From: Oceanibacterium hippocampi
GTDB lineage: Bacteria > Pseudomonadota > Alphaproteobacteria > Sneathiellales > Sneathiellaceae
Reading direction: 5' to 3'
Assembly: GCF_900172325.1 (NCBI RefSeq)
Contig: NZ_FWFR01000001.1
Location: 1,504,335 to 1,568,334, forward strand
DNA: 64,000 nt
In this document: in pieces, positions 1-8,409 of the stretch
Layout: the number at the start of each line of letters is the position of its first letter
Position numbering within the stretch: the stretch's first letter is position 1
Made by a program: the position numbers and the translations under genes
Notes under the pieces: generated by a model
What the model was told of the DNA's origin: nothing
Databases searched by the model: none
The model's input: only the letters and a program-made list of their open reading frames with translations

Positions 1-797
1 TCATCACCGGCGCGAGCCGTGGCATCGGGCTTGCCATCGCGCTGCGCGCGGCCCGGGACGGCGCCAATATCGCGATCGCGGCCAAGACCGCCGAGCCCCA
101 TCCGAAGCTGCCGGGGACGATCTACACGGCGGCCGAGGAGATCGAGGCGGCCGGCGGGCGGGCGCTGCCCTGCATCGTCGATGTCCGGGAAGAGGAAACC
201 GTCGAGGCCGCCGTCGAGAAGACCGCCGAGACCTTCGGCGGCATCGACATCCTGATCAACAATGCCTCGGCGATCAGCCTGACCGGCACCCTGCAGACGC
301 CGATGAAGCGCTACGACCTGATGCACCAGATCAACACGCGCGGCACCTATCTCTGCTCGCAGAAATGCATCCCGTACCTGAAGAAGGCAGACAACCCGCA
401 TGTCCTGAACCTGTCGCCGCCACTCAACATGGTGCCGCACTGGTTCGGTTCGCATGTCGCCTACACGATGGCGAAATACGGGATGAGCATGTGCGTGCTC
501 GGCATGGCGGAGGAATTCCGGCGCGACAGGATCGCCTTCAACGCGCTCTGGCCGCGAACCGCGATCGACACGGCGGCAATGGCCATGCTGGGCGGCAAGG
601 GCGTCTCGATCCGCTGTCGCACGCCGGAGATCATGGCCGACGCCGCCCATGCGATCCTGACCAAGCCGTCGGCGGAATTCACCGGCAACTTCGTCATCGA
701 CGACGACCTGCTGCGCGCCGAGGGCGTGACCGATTTCTCGGTTTACCTGCACGAGGGCGGCAAGGAAAAGGATCTGCTGCCGGACTTCTTCCTCTAG
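1..797 (+). CDS. SDR family oxidoreductase, HSDL2-like (5' end cut by window)
   Basis: Short-chain dehydrogenase/reductase; the reading frame is open from base 3, so the true start lies before the window. The nucleotide-binding motif TGASRGIG is at the very beginning, NNAS follows the central strand, and the catalytic Tyr-x3-Lys is seen as YTMAK (fragment residues 154-158). The stretch with IYTAAEEIEAAGG, LSPPLNM and ALWPRTAIDTAA closely resembles human HSDL2-type dehydrogenases, but the protein ends at PDFFL without the C-terminal SCP2 sterol-carrier domain. Only a few residues should be missing. It probably uses NADP(H) on a lipid-like or acyl substrate, but the substrate is inferred, not shown. 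The next gene is convergent. Confidence 0.9.
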   Translation, partial: ITGASRGIGLAIALRAARDGANIAIAAKTAEPHPKLPGTIYTAAEEIEAAGGRALPCIVDVREEETVEAAVEKTAETFGGIDILINNASAISLTGTLQTPMKRYDLMHQINTRGTYLCSQKCIPYLKKADNPHVLNLSPPLNMVPHWFGSHVAYTMAKYGMSMCVLGMAEEFRRDRIAFNALWPRTAIDTAAMAMLGGKGVSIRCRTPEIMADAAHAILTKPSAEFTGNFVIDDDLLRAEGVTDFSVYLHEGGKEKDLLPDFFL

Positions 798-803
798 GCA
801 GGC

Positions 804-2075
804 TCAGAGGCCCGTCGGTGGCATCCGGCGGCGCAGCGAGTCGGCCAGATGCTTCATCGCGTCGCCGACCTCGCGGAACTGGGCGTAGTGGCTCTGGACC
901 TCCTCGACGCCGCCGAAATCGTCGCGCTGGATGCGCCGTGCATTCCGTTGCAGCTGGGCGATCGGGCGGCCGAGGCTGCGCGCGAGCACCAGCGCGAAAG
1001 CCAGCGTGATCAGCATGGAAATCACCGCGACGCCGATGAGCATCAACTCGCTGCCGCGCGCCGCGTCGACCACGCTCCCCTCCGGCACCAGCACGGCGAG
1101 CAGCCAGGGACGCTCGTTCCGCGACATCCGGGCGACGCCCAGCTGGTAGGTCTTGTCCTCGAAGCTGAAGGTCGTGAGCACCGGCTGTTCGGGGATGACG
1201 CCCTGCTTCATGCGGCTGAGGATCTCGGCCGAGACGGCGCCTCCGACCCCGGCGAGTTCCTCGCTGCGGCGGAACCGCACGGGACGGGCCCGGTCGTCGG
1301 TCACCTGGACAACCGTTTCCGGCTGAGTATGGGCGATGATGCCGCCGTCCGGGCCGACGATGAAGGCGGTGCCGGCGAAGCCGATGCTGAGCTGCCGGAG
1401 ATATTGCGAGAGCTTGCTGATCTCGATGTCGACTCCGACCACGCCGGCGAGTTTCCGGTCGGCGCCCTCGAGCGGCGCGGCGGCGGTAATGCCCGGCTTG
1501 CGTGACGAGTAGAAGACATAGGGGTCGGTCCAGATCGGGCCCTGGGCGCTCTTCGCCTTGCGGTACCAGTCACGGGTCCTGGGGTCGAAATCGTCGTTGT
1601 CGTCGCGCGCCGCCTCGACCTGCTGGAAATCCGCGCGGCGCCAGACCAGCTCGGTCCGCCGATGCGTGTCGTCGATGACGATCGACTTGGTGCGGAAGCC
1701 GCCGGGGCCCTTGCTGTCGTCCCGCATGACATAGTGGAAACTGCCGTCGGCGAGGCCGAGGTAGAGACCGGCGAGTTGCGGATGGTTCTTCAGCTGCTCG
1801 AAGAACAGCAGTTCCAGCGCCGCGCTGTTGTCGGATGCCGGCACGCCGCGATCGATCAGGTTCTGCGACAGCGCGGCCGCGGCTTCCGCCGGCTGCAGGT
1901 AGCTGTCGGTCAGCGCCACCGCGCGGGCGATGACCGTCTCGACATTGCGCCGGGCCAGGGACCGCAGTTCGCCACGGCTCGAATGAACGAACCAGAGGCC
2001 GACCAGCACCAGGGTCACCAGCTGGCAACCGACGAGGACGGCGACGATCGTCCGGACGATGGAGCGCGAGAGCAT
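804..2075 (-). CDS. Cache-domain membrane sensor with HAMP, no output domain
   Basis: 423-residue membrane protein. The start at 2075 (MLSRSIVRT) is preferred because it directly precedes the first membrane helix and has a GGGAAGG-like ribosome site; the frame is open further upstream but that part looks non-coding. Order: TM1 (about 5-28); a periplasmic double-Cache region of about 250 residues with the family hallmark FDPRTRDWYRKA and a following DPYVFYSSRKPG; TM2; then a HAMP segment (RPIAQLQRNARRIQ). The chain stops shortly after HAMP, so no kinase, cyclase, GGDEF or methyl-accepting domain is present. Related proteins normally carry such an output. Ligands of Cache domains are often small organic acids or amines; none can be named here. 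Confidence 0.85.
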   Translation of the reverse strand: MLSRSIVRTIVAVLVGCQLVTLVLVGLWFVHSSRGELRSLARRNVETVIARAVALTDSYLQPAEAAAALSQNLIDRGVPASDNSAALELLFFEQLKNHPQLAGLYLGLADGSFHYVMRDDSKGPGGFRTKSIVIDDTHRRTELVWRRADFQQVEAARDDNDDFDPRTRDWYRKAKSAQGPIWTDPYVFYSSRKPGITAAAPLEGADRKLAGVVGVDIEISKLSQYLRQLSIGFAGTAFIVGPDGGIIAHTQPETVVQVTDDRARPVRFRRSEELAGVGGAVSAEILSRMKQGVIPEQPVLTTFSFEDKTYQLGVARMSRNERPWLLAVLVPEGSVVDAARGSELMLIGVAVISMLITLAFALVLARSLGRPIAQLQRNARRIQRDDFGGVEEVQSHYAQFREVGDAMKHLADSLRRRMPPTGL

Positions 2076-2208
2076 GGCGCCTTCCCGTAGACGTGGCGGA
2101 TGGGCGCATTGTGACGCGACCGTTTGGGCATCACAAGCGGCGAACTGCGCCCACCGGCGTGGCGCGATCGGGCGGGTCGTCGTCTCCAGCCGGCAAAGGC
2201 AGGCAGTC

Positions 2209-3420
2209 TCAGGCGGCGGCGCGAAGGCCCAGCCGTCCCCAGACTTCCTGCAGGGAGGCAACGAGATGCTGCATCATCGCATCGCTGTGCAGCGGCGATG
2301 GCGTGATTCTCAGCCGCTCCCCGCCGCGCGGCACGGTCGGGAAGTTGATCGGCTGGATATAGATCCGGTAATCGTCGAGCAGCATGTCGCTCGCCTGCTT
2401 GCAGAGCGCCGCGTCGCCGACCATCACCGGCACGATATGGGTCGGCGTGTGCATCACCGGCAGGCCGGCATCGGCCAGCATCCGTTTCAGCGTCGCCGCC
2501 CGTTCCTGGTGACGTTCGCGCTCGGCATTGCTTTGCTTCAGATGGCGGACGCTGGTCAGCGCGCCAGCCGCGATGGCCGGCGGCAGGGCGGTGGTGAAGA
2601 TGAAGCCCGGCGCGTAGGAGCGCACGGCGTCGCAGATGTCCTGGTTGGCGGCGATATAGCCGCCCATGATCCCGAATGCCTTGGCGAGCGTTCCCTCGAT
2701 GACGTCGATCCGGTCCATCAGGCCCTCACGATCGGCGATGCCGCCGCCGCGCGGACCGTAGAGGCCGACCGCGTGCACCTCGTCGAGATAGGTCATGGCG
2801 CCGAACTCGTCGGCCAGGTCGCAGAAATCGGCGATCGGCGCGATATCGCCGTCCATCGAGTAGACCGATTCGAAGACGATCAGCTTGGCCCGCTCGCGCG
2901 GCTGCGCCTTCAGGAGACTGCGCAGGTGATCGACGTCGTTGTGGCGGAAGATCTGCTTTTCGCAGGCCGAGTGCTTGATCCCGGCGATCATCGAGGCATG
3001 GTTGAGGGCGTCCGACAGGATCAGGCAGTCGGGCAGCAGCTGGGCGATGGTCGAGATCGCCGCCTCGTTCGAGACGAAGCCGGAGGTGAAGACCAGCCCG
3101 GCCTCCTTGCCGTGCAGATCGGCCAGTTCGGCCTCGAGCCGGCAGAGCGGATGGTTGTTGCCGGAAATGTTCCGCGTGCCGCCGGCCCCGGCGCCGTAGC
3201 GTGCGACCGCCTCGCGCATCGCCGCCATGACGTCGGCATTCTGGCCCATGCCGAGGTAATCGTTCGAGCACCAGACGGTGACGTGCGGCTCACCGGTGCG
3301 GGAAAAGTTGGTCGCCTTCGGGAAGGCGCCTGCATGGCGTCCGAGTTCGGTGAAGACGCGGTAACGCGCCTCGTCTTTCAGCGAGGCGATGGCGCCGGCG
3401 AAAATCCGCTGATAGTCCAT
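2209..3420 (-). CDS. hemA: 5-aminolevulinate synthase
   Basis: Condenses glycine and succinyl-CoA to 5-aminolevulinate, the first step of the C4 (Shemin) heme pathway typical of Alphaproteobacteria; cytoplasmic, PLP-dependent. The 403-residue length is normal for bacterial ALAS. The start [10 protein letters not shown] matches the usual N-terminus; the frame continues 14 codons upstream without family resemblance. Visible motifs: [10 protein letters not shown] near residue 50, [13 protein letters not shown] near 80, [14 protein letters not shown] near 184, the PLP aspartate region [17 protein letters not shown] near 211, and the PLP-binding lysine in EGTLAKAFG (Lys247). It stands alone between a sensor gene and a universal stress gene. 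It would supply heme for the cbb3 oxidase encoded later in the window, although the two are not physically linked. Confidence 0.96.
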   Translation of the reverse strand: MDYQRIFAGAIASLKDEARYRVFTELGRHAGAFPKATNFSRTGEPHVTVWCSNDYLGMGQNADVMAAMREAVARYGAGAGGTRNISGNNHPLCRLEAELADLHGKEAGLVFTSGFVSNEAAISTIAQLLPDCLILSDALNHASMIAGIKHSACEKQIFRHNDVDHLRSLLKAQPRERAKLIVFESVYSMDGDIAPIADFCDLADEFGAMTYLDEVHAVGLYGPRGGGIADREGLMDRIDVIEGTLAKAFGIMGGYIAANQDICDAVRSYAPGFIFTTALPPAIAAGALTSVRHLKQSNAERERHQERAATLKRMLADAGLPVMHTPTHIVPVMVGDAALCKQASDMLLDDYRIYIQPINFPTVPRGGERLRITPSPLHSDAMMQHLVASLQEVWGRLGLRAAA

Positions 3421-3538
3421 GAGCGTTCCCAGTCCGTTGGCCCGACCCGTGAGCCTTGTCAAATTCGAAGCAGGACAGCGCCAGGTCGCTCCGCGACAGC
3501 GCCATCCAGGGTCAGAATTACGGGAAAGCGCTTTTGGG

Positions 3539-4381
3539 TCAATGGATCATGAGCGCGGCGATCGGACTGCCCTCTATGACGGCCCCTGTCACGGCGCCGA
3601 AAATCAGCCGGCGCAGGCGACTGTGGGTGAAGGCGCCCATGACCAGCAATTCCGCCCCGCATTGCTGGGCTTTGTCGATCAGAGCGTCGCCGGTGGCCCT
3701 GCCGCCTTCGTCGATTTCCTTGTGGGTCGCGGTGATCCCGTGTGCGGCAAGATATCGCACCGCGTCGGCCGCCGTGAGACCGTTGTCGGCGCTCACGTTG
3801 ACCGAGAACAGCACGACACCGGACGCCACGCGAAGGAAGGGGAGCGCGGCGGTGATCGCCTTGCAGGATTCCACCGAGCCGTTCCAGAAGATGGCGATCC
3901 GGGCGTCGGCGATCTTCGGCTTGCTGGCACCGACGATCAGCACCGGGCGGCCGGTTTCCTGCAGGGCCGCCTCGAGGGTGAGCTGCTTGGAGGCGCTCGT
4001 CTCGCCGCTCGGACGGGCGGCGACGATCAGATCGAACATGCGGCCGTGGGCGCCGACCAGTTCGTCCTCGCGGCCGACATGCTCGACGAACTCAAGCCGT
4101 CCCTGCAGCTCGGGCGCGGCACTGCTGCGGGCTTCGTCGAAATACTTGCGGGCCCGCACCCGCCGCTCCGCCGCGTCTTTCTCGGCCATCGCGATGACAC
4201 CTTCGATCATCGCGCTGGTCATGCCCTCGCCGACGAAGGCGACCGCGTCGCGGCTGTCGGTGATGGCATGGAATACCTCGACCTCGGCCTCGAACTGGCG
4301 GGCCAGTTCCAGGGCTGTGGCAAGGCCGACCTGTTGGTCTTCCAAGCCGCCGTGAGCCAGCAGGATACGCTTGATGGTCAT
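3539..4381 (-). CDS. Tandem universal stress protein (two UspA domains)
   Basis: 280-residue cytoplasmic protein made of two UspA folds. The first begins [13 protein letters not shown] and the second covers roughly residues 145-280. The C-terminal half ends with the nucleotide-binding signature of ATP-type Usp proteins, [14 protein letters not shown] followed by T-x2-VIEGSP. The first half lacks a clear copy of that signature, so only the second domain is likely to bind ATP. Tandem Usp proteins respond to starvation, low oxygen or envelope stress in many bacteria; no specific trigger can be read here. The start ATG at 4381 gives a classical N-terminus. The APH/P-loop kinase gene lies 83 bp upstream on the same strand. 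Confidence 0.92.
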   Translation of the reverse strand: MTIKRILLAHGGLEDQQVGLATALELARQFEAEVEVFHAITDSRDAVAFVGEGMTSAMIEGVIAMAEKDAAERRVRARKYFDEARSSAAPELQGRLEFVEHVGREDELVGAHGRMFDLIVAARPSGETSASKQLTLEAALQETGRPVLIVGASKPKIADARIAIFWNGSVESCKAITAALPFLRVASGVVLFSVNVSADNGLTAADAVRYLAAHGITATHKEIDEGGRATGDALIDKAQQCGAELLVMGAFTHSRLRRLIFGAVTGAVIEGSPIAALMIH

Positions 4382-4464
4382 ACACTATTCTCCCATTTCG
4401 CCACCCGTCCGGATTCTCTGGCCCGGATCGGAAGCCCTACTATGACGCTCAGTATATGCCGAGT

Positions 4465-6066
4465 TCATCGCCCCTTTAAGGCGTTTCTCACGGCCTCGGA
4501 AACGGCCTCGATGGAACCGCCCGCGTCGACGGTCCGCCATTCCCCGGCGTGGCCGCCCCGGGCGAGCTGGCTTTCGAGGACCGCGACGTCGGCGTCCGAA
4601 GCATCGTCGCGGCGTTGCGCGATGCGGCGCGCGAGCGCCGCCTTCGAGGCCTCGAGCCAAAACCCGTCGAACGGCACGCCGGCCCGGGCGGCGACGTCGG
4701 CGATCCGCGCCCGGTCCGGTTCGCGATCGAAAACCGCGTCTGCGATCACCGCCGAACCGGCCGCAAGCGCTTCCGCCGCGCGCGCGCCGAGCATCGCGTA
4801 GACTCGTTCCGAGACCTCCGGGCGATAGGCGTCCTGCGGCAGTGGCTCGGTCTCGGCGCGGCCGAACAGGCGTTTCCGGATGACGTCGCTGCGCAGGACG
4901 AGCGCTCCGGGGGCAGCGCCGATGTCCGGCGCCAGCGCGCGCGCGATCGTGCTCTTGCCGCTGCCGGAAAAGCCGCCGATGGCGATCAGCCGCGGCGGCG
5001 GCGGGGTGATGAAACGGTGCGCGCTGCGCAAGTAGTCGCGTGCCTCGGCGGCAAGCGCCCGGCCGCGCTCGCTGGTCGGGTCGTCGTCGGCCATCGTTGC
5101 TGTCGCGTGGGCGCGAATGCTGGCCCGCATCGCCAGGAAGAGCGGCATCAGCGCCAGCCCGCCGATCTCGTCGCTCTCGCCGGCCCCGGTGAGCGCGCCC
5201 ATGCCGGCCAGGTAGCGGCCGAGGGCCCGGTTGGCGAGCGGGCGCAGGTCGCGGTGCAGCAGGTCCATCAGCAGGAAGGCGAGATCGTAGAGCGTGTCGG
5301 TGACGGCGAAGGCGTCGTTGAACTCGATGCAGTCGAACAGCGTCGGCTGACCGTCGACGAGGCAGATATTGCGGAGATGGAGATCGCCGTGACAGTGACG
5401 GACATGGCCGTCGGCGCGGCGGGCCTCGATCAGCGGTGCGAGCCGGCGGCAGGCTTCGCGCATCCCGGTCCGCAACGCCGCCACCTCGCTGGCGTCGAAC
5501 AACCCGGGCACATAACGCTCAGACTGGTCGACCGAGACGTCGAGGACAAGTTCGGTCTCGCCGGCCCCGCCATGGTCGCGGCGCGGCTCGAGCCCGCGAT
5601 GGAAGTCGGCGACCGCATCGGCGGCGGCCTCGATCAGGGCCGGCGTCAGCTCTCCGTCGCGGGCCAGCCGGTCGAACAGGCCGGCCTGGTCGAAGCGCCG
5701 CATCTCGACCAGCCAGTCGACGGTTTCGCCGTCGCCATCGAAGGCAAGGCTGCCGTCGCCGGCGCGGCTGATCCGCCGCACGCCGAGGTAGATCCCGGGC
5801 GCGGTGCGGCGATTGAGCTCGATTTCCAGCCTGCAGAAGCGCTCGCGCTGCTCGACGGTCGAGAAATCCATGTAGTCGAAGCGCACCGCGCGCTTGAGCT
5901 TGAGGGCACGATCGCCGTTCAGGAAGACATGGGCGCCATGGGTGGAAATCCGCTCGACTGTCTCCGCGTCCGCGCCACCGCCGGCCGGCCCGCCCGCACC
6001 GAGCAGCTTCCACGACGCCGGGCTGTCCAGCCAGGCGACGACATCGCGTTGATCGTCGACAATCAC
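4465..6066 (-). CDS. Bifunctional APH-like kinase / P-loop ATP-binding protein
   Basis: 533 residues with two nucleotide-handling modules. Residues about 30-340 are aminoglycoside-phosphotransferase/choline-kinase-like, with the catalytic loop HCHGDLHLRNICL and the following FDCIEFND that supplies the metal-binding Asp. Residues about 365-533 are a small AAA kinase with Walker A GGFSGSGKST. The combination corresponds to the COG2187 plus COG0645 fusion that is widespread in Proteobacteria and has no settled substrate. The name does not imply antibiotic resistance. It is soluble, with no signal peptide. It sits 8 bp downstream of the CDF exporter gene on the same strand, so the two are probably co-transcribed. 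Confidence 0.88.
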   Translation of the reverse strand: MIVDDQRDVVAWLDSPASWKLLGAGGPAGGGADAETVERISTHGAHVFLNGDRALKLKRAVRFDYMDFSTVEQRERFCRLEIELNRRTAPGIYLGVRRISRAGDGSLAFDGDGETVDWLVEMRRFDQAGLFDRLARDGELTPALIEAAADAVADFHRGLEPRRDHGGAGETELVLDVSVDQSERYVPGLFDASEVAALRTGMREACRRLAPLIEARRADGHVRHCHGDLHLRNICLVDGQPTLFDCIEFNDAFAVTDTLYDLAFLLMDLLHRDLRPLANRALGRYLAGMGALTGAGESDEIGGLALMPLFLAMRASIRAHATATMADDDPTSERGRALAAEARDYLRSAHRFITPPPPRLIAIGGFSGSGKSTIARALAPDIGAAPGALVLRSDVIRKRLFGRAETEPLPQDAYRPEVSERVYAMLGARAAEALAAGSAVIADAVFDREPDRARIADVAARAGVPFDGFWLEASKAALARRIAQRRDDASDADVAVLESQLARGGHAGEWRTVDAGGSIEAVSEAVRNALKGR

Positions 6067-6074
6067 CTGCGGGG

Positions 6075-7007
6075 CTACTCTTTCGCGAAGTCGGGCATCG
6101 GCTCGTCGATCTCGACCGGGTCCTGGTGAATGATCACCTCCGCCTCCGGGAATTCGGCGAGGATTTCCGCCTCGACCTGCTCGGCGATATTGTGGGCGCG
6201 CAGCAGGTTGATCTTGCCGTCGAGCTCGAGATGGAACTGGATGAAGGTCTGCATGCCGGCGGCCCGCGTCCGCAGGTCGTGCATGGCGCGAACCTCTTCA
6301 TGGGCGAGGGCGATGGCCTGGATCCGCTCGCGAAGCTCGTCGGGCAGTTCGCGGTCCATCAGGTGGTCGAAGGCGCTGCGCAGGATCTGCCAGGCGGTCC
6401 AGCCGATATAGAGCGCGATGGCGATGCCGAACAGGGGATCGGCGTAGATCAGCCCGAAGCGTCCGGCCAGGATCAGGGCGACGATCGCCGCGGCATTGGT
6501 CAGGAGATCGCCGAAATAATGCAGCGAGTCGGCCGAGATCGCCACCGAGGCGGTCTGCCGGATGACATGGCGCTGGAACAGCACGAGGCCGCTCGTCAGG
6601 GCGATCGAGAGCACCATGACGGCGATGCCGATGGTGTCGTTCTGGATCGGCTGCGGATGCAGCGCCCGATTGGCGGATTCGAACAGCAGGAAGACCGCCG
6701 AACCGGCAATGAAGGCCGACTGGAAGAGCCCGGCGAGCGGCTCCGCCTTGCCGTGGCCGAAGCGGTGCTCGGTATCGGCCGGGGTCAGCGCATGGCGGAC
6801 GGCAAGCAGGTTGATCAGCGAGGCGGCGGCGTCGAGCATCGAATCGACCAGCATGCTCAGCATCACCACCGAGCCCGACAGCCAGTAGGCGACGAGCTTG
6901 GCGGCGATGAGAATCGCGGCCACGGTGACCGAGGCATAGGTCGCCCGGCGCATCAGCCGCTCGGTGTCGACAGCCGAGGCGCTCACAGGGGTCGCCTGTT
7001 CGCTCAT
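6075..7007 (-). CDS. Cation diffusion facilitator, FieF-like metal exporter
   Basis: 310-residue inner-membrane divalent-metal/proton antiporter. The start at 7007 (MSEQATPVSA) is chosen because the upstream extension would lie inside the pdxH gene. The six-helix membrane domain is followed by a cytoplasmic domain of about 90 residues. FieF-type site residues are visible: Asp55 and Asp59 in SMLVDSMLDAAAS, the signature HRFGHGKAEPLAG near residue 81, and a second His/Asp pair in SADSLHYFGD. The C-terminal domain contains HDLRTRAAG and IQFHLELDG, as in FieF homologues. Likely cargo is Zn, Fe or Mn; the sequence cannot decide which. It lies 13 bp after pdxH on the same strand. Confidence 0.93.
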   Translation of the reverse strand: MSEQATPVSASAVDTERLMRRATYASVTVAAILIAAKLVAYWLSGSVVMLSMLVDSMLDAAASLINLLAVRHALTPADTEHRFGHGKAEPLAGLFQSAFIAGSAVFLLFESANRALHPQPIQNDTIGIAVMVLSIALTSGLVLFQRHVIRQTASVAISADSLHYFGDLLTNAAAIVALILAGRFGLIYADPLFGIAIALYIGWTAWQILRSAFDHLMDRELPDELRERIQAIALAHEEVRAMHDLRTRAAGMQTFIQFHLELDGKINLLRAHNIAEQVEAEILAEFPEAEVIIHQDPVEIDEPMPDFAKE

Positions 7008-7020
7008 GAATGCGCCGGCG

Positions 7021-7632
7021 TCACGGGTAGAGCCGCTGGCATCGGTAGCCGCCTCCCTCGCGCAGATAGAGCGCCCGGTCGTGCAGGCGGAAGGGCCGGT
7101 CGTGCCAGAACTCGATCCGTTCGGGCGCGACCCGAAAACCGGACCAGAAGGGCGGGCGCGGCACCTCGCCGCCGGCGAATTTCGCGGTATTGGCGTCGAT
7201 CGCCCGGCGCAGCGCATCCGCCGTTTCCATCGGGTGCGATTGGGCGCTCGACCAGGCGCCGATGCGGCTCTCGCGCGGCCGGCTCGCGAAATAGTCGTCC
7301 GCTTCCGCGCTGCTCACCGGCATCACCTGGCCTTCGATGCGGATCTGCCGGCGCAGGCTCTTCCAGTGGAAGCAGAGCGCCGCCCAGCCATTCCCGGCGA
7401 TCTGGCTGCCCTTCCGGCTCTCCAGGTTGGTGAAGAACACGAAGCCCCGTGCGTCGTAACCCTTGAGCAGCACCATGCGCACCGACGGCCGGCCTTCCGG
7501 ATCGGCGGTCGCCAGCGCCATGGCGTTCGGGTCGTTCGGCTCGGCGGAATCCGCCGCCGCCATCCATTCGCCGAAAAGGGCGAGCGGGTCGCGGTCGAAC
7601 ATGGACAAATCGGCGGTACTGGCCTCGGTCAT
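7021..7632 (-). CDS. pdxH: Pyridoxamine 5'-phosphate oxidase
   Basis: FMN-dependent oxidase that converts pyridoxine- and pyridoxamine-5'-phosphate to PLP in the cytoplasm. The 203 residues fit the family (about 200-220). Recognisable blocks are [18 protein letters not shown] near 44-60, [10 protein letters not shown] near 70, [15 protein letters not shown] near 86-100, [13 protein letters not shown] near 120 and the C-terminal [11 protein letters not shown], ending with CQRLYP like the family's usual RL-x-P terminus. It heads the group pdxH, CDF exporter, APH/P-loop protein on the minus strand. The ALA synthase nearby is a PLP enzyme, but that proximity is not evidence of co-regulation. Confidence 0.96.
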   Translation of the reverse strand: MTEASTADLSMFDRDPLALFGEWMAAADSAEPNDPNAMALATADPEGRPSVRMVLLKGYDARGFVFFTNLESRKGSQIAGNGWAALCFHWKSLRRQIRIEGQVMPVSSAEADDYFASRPRESRIGAWSSAQSHPMETADALRRAIDANTAKFAGGEVPRPPFWSGFRVAPERIEFWHDRPFRLHDRALYLREGGGYRCQRLYP

Positions 7633-7782
7633 CGGGGGCGAACTCCAGGGATCGAACAGTCTTCGGTCGGGCCGTGCGGAGACGGCGGCTCATCCTATCA
7701 GTGGCGCCCGAAGCTTGTCGAACGCTTGCCGTCCCTGCGCGCCCCCTGGCTGCCCCGCGATCGCCGACCGGGCCGCCGTCAC

Positions 7783-7811
7783 TTTAATCGCCCGGACGAC
7801 GGTTTTATATT
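7783..7811 (+). promoter_or_regulatory. Possible sigma-70-type promoter of the glycine-zipper lipoprotein gene
   Basis: In an AT-rich pocket of an otherwise GC-rich gap there is TTTAAT (7783-7788), exactly 17 bp, then TATATT (7806-7811), 59 bp before the lipoprotein start codon. The -10 matches the consensus well, the -35 only partly. Read by eye; no transcription start is known. Confidence 0.35.
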
Positions 7812-7869
7812 ATGTACGGCGTGACGGCGTGCCTGGCATGGGCGCCACAACACCGACTGGAGATGGCGA

Positions 7870-8340
7870 ATGCGTATTGGCAGGATGATCGTTGCTGGCC
7901 TCGTGGCATTGTCGCTTGCCGGCTGCACCTCCACTGCCGGTGAGAAGGAAACCGCCGGCACCGTGCTCGGTGGCGTCGGTGGCGCGCTGCTCGGCTCGCA
8001 GGTGGGACACGGCACGGGACGGCTGATCGGGGTCGCGGTCGGCACCTTCCTCGGCGCCGCGCTTGGCGGCGAGATCGGCCGTTCGCTCGACCGTGCCGAC
8101 AAAGCGGCGCTGGAGCGCGCCCAGAACAAGGCCTACAACGCGCCGATCGGCGAGCCGATCACCTGGAACAACCCGGACAGCGGAAATCACGGCACGGTAA
8201 CGCCGTTGCGCGACGGAACCTCGTCGTCCGGCAAGTATTGCCGTGAGTTCCAGCAGGAGATTATTGTCGGCGGCGAGCGTCAAAATGCCTATGGTGTGGC
8301 TTGCCGGCAGCCCGACGGAAGCTGGCGTATCGTCCAGTAG
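7870..8340 (+). CDS. Glycine-zipper 2TM-type lipoprotein (surface antigen-like)
   Basis: 156-residue predicted lipoprotein. The signal peptide ends in the lipobox LAGC with the modified Cys at position 19. Residues about 30-75 form the Gly-rich double hairpin of the glycine-zipper 2TM family (GTVLGGVGGALLGSQVG, then GTFLGAALGGEIG), a segment that inserts in membranes. The C-terminal half, with YCREFQQEIIVGGERQNAYG and a final PDGSWRIVQ, matches the RT0821/Lpp0805-like surface antigens of Rickettsia and Legionella. It probably sits in the outer membrane; its function is unknown. Monocistronic, with a Sel1-repeat gene 69 bp downstream. Confidence 0.88.
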   Translation: MRIGRMIVAGLVALSLAGCTSTAGEKETAGTVLGGVGGALLGSQVGHGTGRLIGVAVGTFLGAALGGEIGRSLDRADKAALERAQNKAYNAPIGEPITWNNPDSGNHGTVTPLRDGTSSSGKYCREFQQEIIVGGERQNAYGVACRQPDGSWRIVQ

Positions 8341-8409
8341 CGCCCGGAACGAGGCGGTCAGCATGACTGGCAGGGCAGGGCTCCTGAAACCTTGAGCGAA
8401 TTCTCGACA

